Positions 22,522 to 34,618 of a stretch of DNA of 64,000 bases are shown here, piece by piece (within the stretch, counting starts at the first letter, position 1; every line of letters starts with the position of its first letter). Source of the DNA: Dryococelus australis (Eukaryota; Arthropoda; Insecta; Phasmatodea; Phasmatidae); the NCBI GenBank assembly GCA_029891345.1, contig CM056997.1, positions 220,782,172-220,846,171 on the forward strand, in the 5' to 3' direction. The position numbers and the translations under genes are program-made. Below the pieces are notes generated by a model that worked only from the letters and a program-made list of their open reading frames with translations, was not told where the DNA came from and did not search any database.

Positions 22522-23539
22522 TTTGATGTCCCAGTGGTATAGAGAGCACCAAAGTCTGATACTTAGATTTGTACATTTCTTATATTATTTTATTGTTTGT
22601 GAGAGAAGCTATTTCTTCTTTTGTGTGGTCCAAAGAGAATTCCATTTATTATGTACCGAAAGGTATATTACTTTGCCTTGAAAACAGTCGAGTCATATTA
22701 CAAGATTATTTTGCAGTTATAAACGTTAGAAGAAGAGATTGAAATCTTATAACTGTATAGGAACGAAATACAGTGATTCACAAGTAGGCCTGTGCATATG
22801 TTAACAAACAAGGTTTCTGCGATGTACTGTAATATTTGCTATCCTGCGCCTTCATGTCAATCGTCATTCGTTAGCGGCGTCTTTTTTTTTTCGCGAAAAG
22901 GGTCTAGGACTAGTTGTACTCCAAAACATGTTAGTTCAGAGCCAGTTTCATGATTGAATGTTTTTAACAGTGGCAACTTATGAATTGTCTCCCAGCAAAT
23001 CAGGAACGTTTAGTGTCGGGGTAACTTAATTCTGATTGGTAAAGTCAGGTGGGAAATGTTTTCTCACCCAGGCACGTGGCCAATAACACAAATAAATTTG
23101 CAAGTATGCACGAAGTGTGCTGAAATATAGCCAGCGTACATTTATTTTCACAAAAAATAGGAGGCCGTATCAATTGAGACTAGTAATTATTTTCGATATT
23201 TTAAAGATGCCGGCTAACAAATCGTCGCATGCTCGTTTGACTTTGTCCATTGGCCCACAACTTGTGTGGCACGTCCCATAAGGACGCTTTTAACCTGTCG
23301 TTTACGCTAAACGGTTAAGTGGCCAATCTACAGTTGAGCGGTCACACACGGTAATTCAACGTACAGTTTCCAGAGGTTCAGGCTGTTATACTTCATTCTT
23401 GTTACTTGCAATTTTCCTGAAGTTCTACCTTCAGGCTATTCCTTCGCAGCGTGCATAGAATGTTTAACCAAGGTCTAGAAAATTACAGCAAAGATACAAC
23501 GCACCGTTATCATGAGCGGTTAGTTTAATATTGTTTTGC
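22522..23539. other. AT-rich DNA, no gene seen
   Basis: Begins right after the end of homology between the two putative LTR copies. I see no target duplication and no ORF of interest. Confidence 0.4.
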
Positions 23540-24530
23540 TTGAGAACTTTGTATTCATTACGGGGCATTACCAACGCACATACAGTATTTTCTCTCTTTC
23601 AGTTTTTATCCATAACAATTATAGACATATTAAAATTTCTATACACAATATAAGTATGAAATTAAGTGAACAAAAAAAAATTTATTTTAACGTTAGTATA
23701 GAACACTTGTGATATATGACGTATTTAGGAAATAACAAAACATGTCATGCTTGGAAGGTTTTTTCAAAAGTTTGATTCAAAAAGTGTGAAGAATACTACA
23801 AATACAGTATATAGAGTATTGAAGCGTTGCATTTTTCGAAATAATAAGTAGAATTCTGCAGGTGTCTAGTTATCAGTCAGTAGAGGATAGAGGCGGGCGG
23901 TTTGTTGGGATGCTGTGCGGTGAGAACCAGGCCGGAATGTTGAATGGAGCGTTGGCCTAGCACAGTGGAGGTAAGGCCACCACCAGAGAGAGGCCTCTGC
24001 AGACAAATTAGGGTGTGTGACGCGCGTCTGATTGATGACGTCATTACTGCACCCCCTCCAACCATGCCCCGCGGGGGAGTCATTACGTCACGTTGCCAGC
24101 AGGATTTTCAGCGGTAATTAGGACCCGCGGGTCCCGGCTTTAGCCCGGATTCCGACATTCGTAATTACATTGCTCGGCTTAGTAAGCGGCCATCTCCGTG
24201 CAGGGGGAAGTTAGAGTGCGGTGGGAGTACTGATTTAGACATCACGTGTTGGTGTTCATCAATCTGCTTTACCCCTGCAGCAGCGAGTTCCGGCGGAGCG
24301 CAACTGCAGAGTACAGGAACACACAGAGGTGAAATAGCTTGGCGGTTCTTTTGATGTGTGCGTGACCATTTCCAGATTGTCTGTCGAGCTTCTGGGACGA
24401 GGCATTGCGTCTGACAGGCTACTGCGTGGCCGCTGCACAGCGCCGACTGGCAAATAGATTACCAGGCTCTTAACACTGTTCCTACATGTTGCTGGACAGT
24501 GACTCCATTTTGCTGGCTTGTGCGACTGGA
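23540..24530 (+). repeat. dispersed repeat, copy 2 (partner at 3.0-3.6 kb)
   Basis: Shares ordered segments with 3,040-3,590 (ATTTAGGAAATAACAAAACA, TTACCAGGCTC, CAGTGACTCCATTTTGCTGG). It carries about 500 bp of additional GC-richer sequence at about 23,830-24,330 that the first copy lacks, either an insertion here or a deletion there. Confidence 0.58.
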
Positions 24531-24667
24531 GTTCGTGGAATGAGAGGCCGGTTCATCTCTCTATGCTTTGCTACTCTCTGCAGATGCTCCAAACGGACTT
24601 TCGGTAATTTTTAACCTTATCATTGCTGTGCCACTTGCAACAGGCTGCCAACCGGCTTTAACATAAG

Positions 24668-24855
24668 GATAAGATATTTGGACGGCTCTTGATATCGAGT
24701 TCTTGAGAGTCGATGAGGGTGAAGCGAGGTAAGTATGGAGCAGCGCCGGAATGCAAGGGCGGCTGAAACGGGATGTTTCCTAGAAAACCCGCTGGCAATC
24801 GATCCCGGTTCACCTAAGTGAGAATCGAGCAGTGATGCCACTATACTGGCCCTCT
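24668..24855 (-). mobile_element. tRNA-derived SINE, copy 3, rearranged head
   Basis: The minus strand shows the 3' landmark (AAGAGCCGTCCAAAT), GCATTCCGGCGCTGCTCCAT and GTTTTCTAGGAAACATCCCG. The head region is shortened and scrambled: the B-box-like segment is near GGATCGATTGCC and the A box is not clear. Confidence 0.7.
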
Positions 24856-25159
24856 AACACAAGGTGTACTCAAACGCTGTCGAAGTTTATCAAATCACCT
24901 TATTCGTACGTGAAACGTATTACATAAATCTAACTAGATTTTCAAAAGTACCTTCCTAGAATGCACTGCTATGTTTTAGTTAACCGTTTAATTATTTCGT
25001 TCCCACGTTTATTGACGGCTGCAAATATTGTGCAGTGTGGTCCGAAAGCCTTGTTAACCCCACCTGATTAATGGAATGCACACAAGTAGATATTCTGTCC
25101 ACTTTCATATGAAATGAAACGAAGATTACAAAAGAAATATGAAATATTCGCTTGAGAAA

Positions 25160-26224
25160 CATATTCACACACACATTTACTGCTCCAGAAGGTCTGTATG
25201 AATCGTGACACAGGATAATCCGTCTGCCTGTTCTGTGGAAGATTTTCCGGAGAGTAAATGTAAAACGAACTGCATCCTTTAACTCTTCGCTTGTTTGGTG
25301 CCGTCCCTTTGCAACACAGTCCTTAATACACCCCATAGAGCATTGTCACAGGAGATAAGATCTGAACTACGCTGAGGCCATTCGAGGGGTGCAGTCAGGT
25401 GAGCAGATCCTCTCCCAATCCACCTATCTGGAAACATTTCTTGCAGAAATTACCTAACACTGATTGCGTAATGAGCTGGAGCTCCAGCATGTTGGAACCA
25501 GCTATCAGCCAGAATGCCACGGCTCTTCAACTCAGAAATGAACCAGCCCTTCAGCATGGAGAGAGAAGAACGCTGATCGACAATGCCATCAAAGAAATAG
25601 GGGCCTATCAGGTGCGTACTTGACATTGCAGCCCAAATCATCACGTGTGGTGGATTGCGATCCAACTCTTCTTAATAATGAGGGTTTACTTTACTCCAAA
25701 AATATACATTCCTCTCACGCTCACTCCGATAGATGGTACATTCATCTGAAAAGAACACTTTTCCACGTTGTGGAACCGTATCAGACGTATCCAACAATCC
25801 TGGACATACTGCAGACCGTCTCTCCATATCAGCATAAGTAAGCTCATTAACGAAAACTGGACGGTAAGATTTCAACTGCAGATCCTTTTTTATATGCGTT
25901 AGCGTCGTTGTCTTATGGATATCAAGTTCCGTCGATCGTTTTCGCAGTGACTTTTGGGAGATCTCAAGACGGATGCCTCCACGGCTGCGCATGTGTCTTG
26001 CCTCGATTGCGGCCTTCCAGTCCTCTTCTTATCGAGTATGGATCCAGTCGCAAACAGCTTGTGTTCCATCTCAGTAATGTTTGTTTTGGAGAGGGTTCTT
26101 TGTGAAATCTCGCAGTAAAGTCACGTTGCACATCCCTTATCGTTTTACCAGTCTTTTGCCGTTCATGGGTCCAAACACTTGCTACCACACGTTCTTCCAC
26201 ACCGTAAGTACTTGTGTCAGCCAT
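25160..26224 (-). pseudogene. Tc1/mariner-type transposase with DUF4817-like N terminus
   Basis: On the minus strand an ATG at 26,224 opens a helix-turn-helix region (EERVVASVWTHERQKTGKTI, then FHKEPSPKQTLLRW) of the kind found in insect Tc1/mariner relatives. The catalytic part follows in other frames: KVFFSDECTIY (first Asp), PHVMIWAAMSS, FQHAGAPAHY (where the second catalytic Asp is expected but Ala is present) and WPQRSSDLISCDNALWG (third Asp). A stop and frameshifts separate the pieces, so it is inactive. I could not find convincing terminal inverted repeats in the flanks. Confidence 0.78.
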
Positions 26225-26682
26225 CTGAAAACAAACAAATTATGTGCATATGTAATCTATGTTGCACATATACGGGTAACAAGAGATTCTGACCACTCTT
26301 TACATAAGAACAGTTTTATGCGTGCTGTACTTAAAATGGCACATAACTTGTTTCGATATCACAACCAATAAACGGTAGACTTTGTATTTGGTTATCACTG
26401 TGATATAAAACAGTCATAACTTAAGATCTAGGGACAGGAAAAAGTTAGGACAAGCTAGAAATCAAAACCGTGTGTACTTCTGTTATGTTTTCAATTGGAT
26501 CACGGATTATTAGACATGGCCATGTGAACTCTGAGCCAATAACAGACTTGCAAGGGAACAAGCACCGGATCCCGTGCCACCTAGTCTGAGGTAAGACTGG
26601 CTATAACACTCAAGGCCGCTCAGGGGTTACTCGGGGCCTGGGTCCCCCAACTCTGGGACACCCTCCTATTTCCTCTCAGGAG

Positions 26683-26940
26683 GGCCGCGGTGGTGTAGTG
26701 GTTAGACTACTTGCCCCCCAGCAAGGCGAGTCGGGTTCTATTCCCGGCGGGATGGCTCCCGGATTTTCACATGTGGGAATCGTGCCAGAAGATGCCGCTA
26801 TCCAGCGGGTTTTCTAGGAGATATCCCGTTTCCCCGCCCTTGCATTCCAGCTATGCTCCATAACCACCTCGCTTCACTCTTATAGGCTCTCAAGACCTCG
26901 ATATTAATAACCACCCAAATCTCTTCACTCACTCACTCTT
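26683..26940 (+). mobile_element. tRNA-derived SINE, copy 4
   Basis: Head GGCCGCGGTGGTGTAGTGG (A box) and GGGTTCTATTCCCGG (B box), then TTTTCACATGTGGGAATCGT, GCGGGTTTTCTAGGAGAT, CCCTTGCATTCCAGC, GGCTCTCAAGACCTCGATAT and a tail of CACTCACTCACTC. One of the most complete copies. Confidence 0.85.
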
Positions 26941-28424
26941 CCTCAGGCCAGATCATTCAACAATTATCTATGGAAGTTGTAAGAAAATTCATAAACATCT
27001 ATATGCTTTCTTAAATACTGCGATGCATAAAAGCCGTGTGTGTTGGGAAATACGGGACTCGGCAAAATACAAGAAAGTGGTTGTTAAGATATGGTTAGTA
27101 AATATAGCTGTGTAGTTCGAAATATAATAGACGTCAAATTCTGCGACAAGCCTTTGCTTTTCTATTCGAAGATGCGTCTACTTGCTATCACCAAAAATGT
27201 TGATGACTAGTTGTATAGCGCGGAAATGACACACGATGGTGAGTATCTTTGACTGAACGATGGAGGGGGGGGGGGGTCTCGCACCAGATCTCTGCATAGT
27301 TACGATGCTGTTTTAAATAGCATTCAGAGGTGTGGCACAGTGTACTCAAACTGAATGTTTTGTGGTAAATTTTTACCACTTGTCAATAAAATTCAGCAGT
27401 TTTAACTATGTACACAACTGCGGCTCTGTCATTCAGCATGACTTAATAAATTGCGTCCATTAGGATGAGCCCCCACACATGATTAAAACTTCTGAAACTG
27501 TTTTTTTTTTTCCTTTATGTAAAAATCCTAGGTTTATTTGACCTTACTGAGCTATATTTCAATATTTGCGCATAATTGTTGTCATACGTAGTGAAAATTA
27601 ATCAAAGCTGAGTTGTACTAGTTGTGCCTTTTGTATTTTCCTCCTGAACTACAGACATTTGTTGAAAGCATCTTATAATATTAACATTTTAAAACAATGC
27701 CATTCGGGACCACATGCTCACAAGATAAAGCATGTTTAATAATTTGATTCACAAGACATAATTTTGTAAATAATTTTACATCAGATGTTACTTTTACAGT
27801 TGCTGTAAGTGAGCAGAAAATTTAAGATAAGTTATTAGTTCTTGGTAAGGGTGTGTTTTGCAATCCAAAAATTATGCATTAAATTACATATTAGGGCATG
27901 TATAAAAAAGAACCTAAACTGGTTTAATGTGCTCACTTATACTACACCTTAGTTGGTCGTGTGCTTTTAGAGGGATAAGTAAATTGTGGTTGGACTAGCA
28001 AATGTCCAAGAGCCCACAACATGAAGGGGTCTACCAGGTCCTAGTACTTTTTTTCCTTTTCTTAAAGAAAACGATATTCCCATTAATGAGACTAGACATA
28101 CAGGTATTCATTTCTACTATTATATCAATGTAATGTAAAATTTTTACCTTCGAATTTTTTGGCTTATGTATAGTAGTAAATAATTGGTTTATGATTAGTC
28201 ATATTAGGGGTGTGGCAAGGTAATTGGCGAGATTATGTTAAAGCTTTGTATTCCTATGTCGCATTGTCTCTGCATGTGCAGTCTGATGAGACTGTGGTCA
28301 ATATCAGCGAGCAGCTTGATGAAGAATGTAAAAAAATTGTAACTACGTTCACTCTATGTTTGTAAGTAATTGACTCCACCTGTCCACCTGCCTTTTAATT
28401 AGTACTCGCGCCTTGAAAACATAA
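26941..28424. other. AT-rich DNA, no gene seen
   Basis: Contains a G13 run near 27,265 and a T run near 27,505. Short ORFs show no recognisable domain. Confidence 0.4.
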
Positions 28425-28505
28425 TATGAAATATACTGGTACATTCAGCTTGAAATATACTAATACATTCAGCTTGAATTATACTGGTACATTCAGCTTG
28501 AACTT
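28425..28505 (+). repeat. 24-bp tandem repeat, three copies
   Basis: GAAATATACTGGTACATTCA plus GCTT recurs three times with one to three substitutions per copy. Confidence 0.8.
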
Positions 28506-29063
28506 GTTCGTACTCGCATAGAAAAGTGCGGCGTCAGTACGACAAACTCTTTCAAGACGAATGGTTAAGTGATCCAGAAAATATCTATCGGATAAATGTG
28601 TTACTTTTTTTTTCGCGTACTGGATTTGATAAAAAGAAACTATAATCTCGTTTCAATGGGTTGAGCGAAATTATACCAAACTTTGGTGTGCCAGAACCTA
28701 AGTCTGCGAAATCTAAATATGTGAGTTAAGAGCGTTAATTTTCGAATCTTAAAATAGACTCCTAACTATATTACATGTTCACGCCTTATACACGAATAGA
28801 GCCATAAGGCCCATGGGAATGTAAATTTTACATACTGCAGGAGAACACAAAATGAGCAGAAAAGTGGACCTTAAGCAGTTCCTTCAAAAATGCTCAAATA
28901 AACGCCAAAAGCTTATATCTAAGTAGCTCTATGGGACAAAAACAGTAACAGGATTAGCACTTATTTCTATTAAGCTGTTCGTAGCTGGGAAGCTAGACTT
29001 CGGAGAAGTAATAAATAACTTTGCCGAACTCGAATTCGGAATCAATGTTAAGTACTATGTGTA

Positions 29064-29100
29064 TGTATATATATATATATATATATGTGTGTATATATAT

Positions 29101-29157
<57 letters not shown>

Positions 29158-29160
29158 CAC

Positions 29161-29194
<34 letters not shown>
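29064..29194. repeat. (AT)n microsatellite
   Basis: About 130 bp of nearly pure alternating TA broken by short TGTG, CACA and TTCACACA segments. An ORF here that translates to Tyr-Ile repeats is an artefact. Confidence 0.95.
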
Positions 29195-29196
<2 letters not shown>

Positions 29197-29381
29197 GCTA
29201 ATGCAGAAATTAATTATAAGTATTTGGCACATAAATAATATTTAGAGTTATGTATTTCTAATATGTGAATTGTAGTGCTTATGCAGAAAATAATATCATA
29301 TATCTGTAACATACAAATGTAAGTTGATTAAAATGTGCTAAATGGGGCCCTTATAAAAGATCACCAAAGTCATGCAAATTT

Positions 29382-30605
29382 CTACGACACTACAACACTC
29401 CAGTCGAGATACTGGTGGGGAGCTTCACTAAATTTATCTGCAATAATCACAAGAACATACAACAAACCGAACTTCTTCTTATGCACCAGTACATTCACAT
29501 TATTATGCTTCCCTATAGTTATGTCTTTACGAGTACATTGTGCCTTAACGTGGCCCTTTCGCTGACATAAATAACATGAAACATCACTCAAACTACTAGT
29601 AGAACCAACGCCCATGGTTTCTGAGTACCATGACCTGGTCTTAACCTGGTCTCTACCTGTTCCCGAATTACCACCCCCACCTTCGGTGGTGATTGTGAGC
29701 AGTGACTTCCTGTGATAGCACTCAACAGGCAGGTGATTATTTTTGCCACATATAAAACAGTATTTATTCGAGTTAGATTTTACTTTGGCTTCCTCAGATG
29801 CCTGATTTTATATTGGCTCTAATGAGCAGTCCCAAAAGGTACGCTCTGCGTCTGTTACAAGACTAAAGCATTACACTAATGTCGGTTTTGCAGCAAAATA
29901 AAAATATTTACTATATTTAGGGAGCAAATTATTTGAGTAAAATGTTCTTCGCTACACGGATACCATACTACTTGCACCACGCCTAGTATGTCTTTGACAA
30001 ATTCATGCACTGACTGGTTAATCATTTGTTTTCTCTCCAAAAGTTTTAATCTAAAGTTAGCAACTGCAATTTCGCTCAAGATCACATTAATACAAACCTT
30101 CACTACCTGCTCAAACTCGCAGTTCTCCTCACGTGCCTGGCAGAAATAAGGTTGCAATAACTCTGGCACCCTAAAGATAGCACAGCATATATGAAGTGCC
30201 TATGGCAGAAATAAGGTTGCAATAACTCTGGCACCCTAAAGATGGCACAGCATATATGAAGTGCCTATGGCAAAAATTCAATTCTATTGCAGAAAACAAG
30301 GAAGCGAAGAAATTTACAACCGCCAAACGACTAGTACTGGTAAGATGAGGAATTCGTGAGGAAAGCTCACTTGGAACATCTTTTAATGTTTTAAAAAGAG
30401 GAAAGGACTCACCGCCCTCTAGTTCACCAGTGTTCGTATCTCTGGTGGACTTGTTAGAACCGCCCTCCTTCCTCAAAAGAGCACGTGTTTTCACACGCAA
30501 CTACTCATTCCCATCGGTATCCAACACTTCCTCGCCAGCCTCCTTCAGAAGTTGGACCAGAGACGTCTTAGTTAATTGTTGTACCCAGGCAACGGCTGTG
30601 GACAT
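29382..30605 (-). pseudogene. Ty3/gypsy gag, degenerate, adjacent to the second putative LTR
   Basis: An ATG at 30,605 opens MSTAVAWVQQLTKTS, about 160 bp inside the end of the inverted LTR-like repeat. A capsid-like region follows (LKLLERKQMINQSVHEFVKD and TQIICSLN). Then come two CCHC zinc knuckles in nucleocapsid position, CFICGKNNHLPVEC (about 29,735) and CYLCQRKGHVKAQC (about 29,550), both with C-x2-C-x4-H-x4-C spacing. A stop early in the gene, a 65-bp duplication and frame changes break it. Gag packages element RNA. Orientation and spacing support 30,763-34,618 being its 5' LTR. Confidence 0.75.
30140..30270. repeat. 65-bp direct duplication inside gag
   Basis: CAGAAATAAGGTTGCAATAA and the following 45 bp are repeated at 30,141 and 30,206 with one difference (AGATAGCAC / AGATGGCAC). 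The length is not a multiple of three, so it shifts the gag frame. Confidence 0.9.
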
Positions 30606-30762
30606 TTTAAAGGATATTTGAGACACAAACAACGAAAGACAATGTCCCTTCACTGTAACCGAAACAAACCACAGCACATCTGGCTATTACATGGATTTCA
30701 CATACACGTCTCTCATTAATTACACCACCGCACACTCCAAAAACAGAGTGCACAGGATTTCC

Positions 30763-33700
30763 TGTGGGCGGCCTTAACCGACTTTTTAGTCAGAAAAACC
30801 TACTGTGAGTGACCGTGGATAGTGCAAAACAACATAAAACATATATAATTACACAATGGATAAAGGAGAGACACGTGCATATGTAATATAAAAAGTTAAC
30901 CAACTTTCTTAATATTTTATTTGTCTTAGCAGTGGCTCATTCAGCATCTCATAGTGTCTCAAACTTATTTCAAGCAAAAAAAAAATTTTTTCTTTCATTA
31001 TTTCCATAAGAGAAAATACCAAAATTATCTAAGAAAAATTAAGCTACAAAAGAAGGCTAATATGTGATTTATGGCACCCAAGCAAGCTCATCAACAAATT
31101 CCACGAAAATCATTTTAAGGATTTAAATTATCCTAAAAGTTTCACAGTAGTGGCAACATGGCACAATGTAAGAATAGTCACATTTGGAAAATTTATTATT
31201 ATAGGCTTTAAACTATGGCGAAAGCCATCCTTCCTCTTAACAGCACATTAATAAAAACCAAATTAAATATTACTGGCTGTTTGACTACACCGAAAGCTAT
31301 CTTTCATAATATAAATAAAACATATGTGGCAGAAATAGTACATTATATAAACCCCACATTAGATATTAGTAGCTGTTTAACTAGACCGAAGGCCATCAAC
31401 AGATAATAACAATTCAATTCAATATTAATATTTACAAGGAAACTCTATGAAATACTTAGACGTGTTTCCTCTTTCTCAGGCCATTCAAAGTAGTTCTAGG
31501 CCATTCATACAAATATAATAATTGAAATGTTACGATTAAATTTTTCTTTATTTTTAAAAACTCTGACAAGAGCAACGAAATTCGTTATAAAACAGATTAC
31601 CAAAATTCATGATGAATAATTTTTTAAGTTTCATATAAGGACGAAAACGAAAATATTGTCCTTCTTCGATCAACTTTAAGGGCATACCCATTTTTTAATC
31701 ATTTAAATATGTTACTTAACTTCCAATACAGATGGTCCATCGGAGAACAGCCATCTCCTGACTGGCTTCTCTGCCGATCTTAAATACAGAAAAAAAAAAA
31801 AAGTTTCATTCATTCTCAGCCAAAAGGAAACAGCAAGAGGCTGAAAGTTCTTCGACGCCGCCGAGACGTCCAGATGTTTACAGAAATAGGCTGAAGGTTC
31901 TTCCACGCCGCCGAGACGTCCAGATGTTTACAGAAAGGGGCTGAAGGTTCTTCCACGCCGCCGAGACGTCCAGATGTTTACAGAAAGGGGCTGAAGGTTC
32001 TTCCACGCCGCCGAGACGTCCAGATGTTTACAGAAAGGGGCTGAAGGTTCTTCCACGCCGCCGAGACGTCCAGATGTTTCCAGAAAGGGGCTGAAGGTTA
32101 TTCCACGCTGCCGAGACGTCCAGATGTTTACAGAAAGGGGCTGAAGGTTCTTCCACGCCGCCGAGACGTCCAGATGTTTACAGAAAGGGACTGAAGGTTC
32201 TTCCACGCCGCCGAGACGTCCAGATGTTTACAGAAAGGGGCTGAAGGTTCTTCCACGCCGCCGAGACGTCCAGATGTTTCCAGAAAGGGGCTGAAGGTTA
32301 TTCCACGCTGCCGAGACGTCCAGATGTTTACAGAAAGGGGCTGAAGGTTCTTCCACGCCGCCGAGACGTCCAGATGTTTACAGAAAGGGGCTGAAGGTTC
32401 TTCCACGCCGCCGAGACGTCCAGATGTTTACAGAAAGGGACTGAAGGTTCTTCCACGCCGCCGAGACGTCCAGATGTTTACAGAAAGGGGCTGAAGGTTC
32501 TTCCACGCCGCCGAGACGTCCAGATGTTTACAGAAAGGGACTGAAGGTTCTTCCACGCCGCCGAGACGTCCAGATGTTTACAGAAAGGGGCTGAAGGTTC
32601 TTCCACGCCGCCGAGACGTCCAGATGTTTCCAGAAAGGGGCTGAAGGTTATTCCACGCTGCCGAGACGTCCAGATGTTTACAGAAAGGGGCTGAAGGTTC
32701 TTCCACGCCGCCGAGAGGTCCAGATGTTTACAGAAAGGGGCGGAAGGTTATTCCACGCCGCCGAGACGTCCAGATATTTACAGAAAGGGGCTGAAGGTTC
32801 TTCCACGCCGCCGAGACGTCCAGATGTTTCCAGAAAGGGGCTGAAGGTTCTTCCACGCCGCCGAGACGTCCAGATGTTTACAGAAAGGGGCGGAAGGTTA
32901 TTCCACGCCGCCGAGACGTCCAGATATTTACAGAAAGGGGCTGAAGGTTCTTCCACGCCGCCGAGACGTCCAGATGTTTACAGAAAGGGGCTGAAGGTTC
33001 TTCCACGCCGCCGAGACGTCCAGATGTTTACAGAAAGGGACTGAAGGTTCTTCCACGCCGCCGAGACGTCCAGATGTTTACAGAAAGGGACTGAAGGTTC
33101 TTCCACGCCGCCGAGACGTCCAGATGTTTCCAGAAAGGGGCTGAAGGTTATTCCACGCTGCCGAGACGTCCAGATGTTTACAGAAAGGGGCTGAAGGTTC
33201 TTCCACGCCGCCGAGACGTCCAGATGTTTACAGAAAGGGACTGAAGGTTCTTCCACGCCGCCGAGACGTCCAGATGTTTACAGAAAGGGGCTGAAGGTTC
33301 TTCCACGCCGCCGAGACGTCCAGATGTTTCCAGAAAGGGGCTGAAGGTTATTCCACGCTGCCGAGACGTCCAGATGTTTACAGAAAGGGGCTGAAGGTTC
33401 TTCCACGCCGCCGAGACGTCCAGATGTTTACAGAAAGGGGCTGAAGGTTCTTCCACGCCGCCGAGACGTCCAGATGTTTACAGAAAGGGACTGAAGGTTC
33501 TTCCACGCCGCCGAGACGTCCAGATGTTTACAGAAAGGGGCTGAAGGTTCTTCCACGCCGCCGAGACGTCCAGATGTTTACAGAAAGGGACTGAAGGTTC
33601 TTCCACGCCGCCGAGACGTCCAGATGTTTACAGAAAGGGGCTGAAGGTTCTTCCACGCCGCCGAGACGTCCAGATGTTTCCAGAAAGGGGCTGAAGGTTA

Positions 33701-34618
33701 TTCCACGCTGCCGAGACGTCCAGATGTTTACAGAAAGGGGCTGAAGGTTCTTCCACGCCGCCGAGAGGTCCAGATGTTTACAGAAAGGGGCGGAAGGTTA
33801 TTCCACGCCGCCGAGACGTCCAGATATTTACAGAAAGGGGCTGAAGGTTCTTCCACGCCGCCGAGACGTCCAGATGTTTCCAGAAAGGGGCTGAAGGTTC
33901 TTCCACGCCGCCGAGACGTCCAGATGTTTACAGAAAGGGGCGGAAGGTTATTCCACGCCGCCGAGACGTCCAGATATTTACAGAAAGGGGCTGAAGGTTC
34001 TTCCACGCCGCCGAGACGTCCAGATGTTTACAGAAAGGGGCTGAAGGTTCTTCCGCACCAACGTTGTTACGCCGTCCGCACATTCCCTCGAGACAGTTTC
34101 ATGGGGCGCCGCTAGAGAGCGCTGGGTGCGACCCCACAATTTTCTTCAGCTCTTCTATCTAGTTGGCTGAGAAGCTATGATCATGTAGGACGTGTCGCAA
34201 AAATGTTCTGGCAGGTAACGGGATGGCGGAAGAAAAATCCCTTGGCGAGCAACAAAACGCACACAAAAACCTTATAAGTGTTGTGGGTTTCTAAGTTTGT
34301 ATAGTTATTACAGAAGTAGTCTGTATTTACGTGAAAACTGATTGCTTCATACGCCACGGTTAGGAAATAGTTTGTTTAAGTTTGTTGTTTTGGAACGTTG
34401 CAGAACACTCACTCACAGTCAAATCAATATATATTGTTTTTTTTATTGTAGTACGTTTTATAATGTGTTGCATAAAATGTAAACCACAATCCGAAAAAAC
34501 GGTGAACTTTGAGGTATTTTGTCCAATTTAAGTAACTTCACGTGTAGTTCATTACACTCATGACGTAAGTCAAAAATAAACAGTTCACTCTCGTGTAGGA
34601 AAATGTACAGAAGGAACA
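30763..34618 (-). repeat. putative 5' LTR (minus orientation), 3.86 kb, with expanded minisatellite
   Basis: Inverted homologue of 20,205-22,521. On the minus strand it starts TGTTCCTTCTGTA (34,618) and ends GCCGCCCACA (30,763), giving TG...CA termini, and is followed by a gag relic. It is about 1.54 kb longer than its partner, almost exactly the 30 extra 50-bp units in its array. I could not recognise a tRNA primer-binding site directly after the CA end. If it is not an LTR, the pair would be arms of a large foldback element. Confidence 0.65.
31850..34054 (-). repeat. 50-bp minisatellite, about 44 copies, with a 1,050-bp higher-order duplication
   Basis: Same unit as 20,764-21,489 in reverse orientation (CCGAGACGTCCAGATGTTTA and GGGCTGAAGGTTCTTCCACG). 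Unit variants (GGGACTGAAG, GTTTCCAG, GGTTATTCCACGCTG, CCGAGAGGTC, GGGGCGGAAGG, AGATATTTAC) occur in the same order at positions 1,050 bp apart, for example 31,928 and 32,978, 32,128 and 33,178, and 32,678 and 33,728. So a 21-unit block was duplicated. ORFs of 92-113 residues across the array are artefacts. Confidence 0.93.

Noticed and set aside
29021-29245. ORF with Tyr-Ile repeats
   Set aside because: Translation of an (AT)n microsatellite.
31928-34115. Chain of 92-113-residue ORFs in the 50-bp array
   Set aside because: They arise from the repeat unit itself. 50 bp is not a multiple of three, so ORFs tile with a 150-bp period on both strands.
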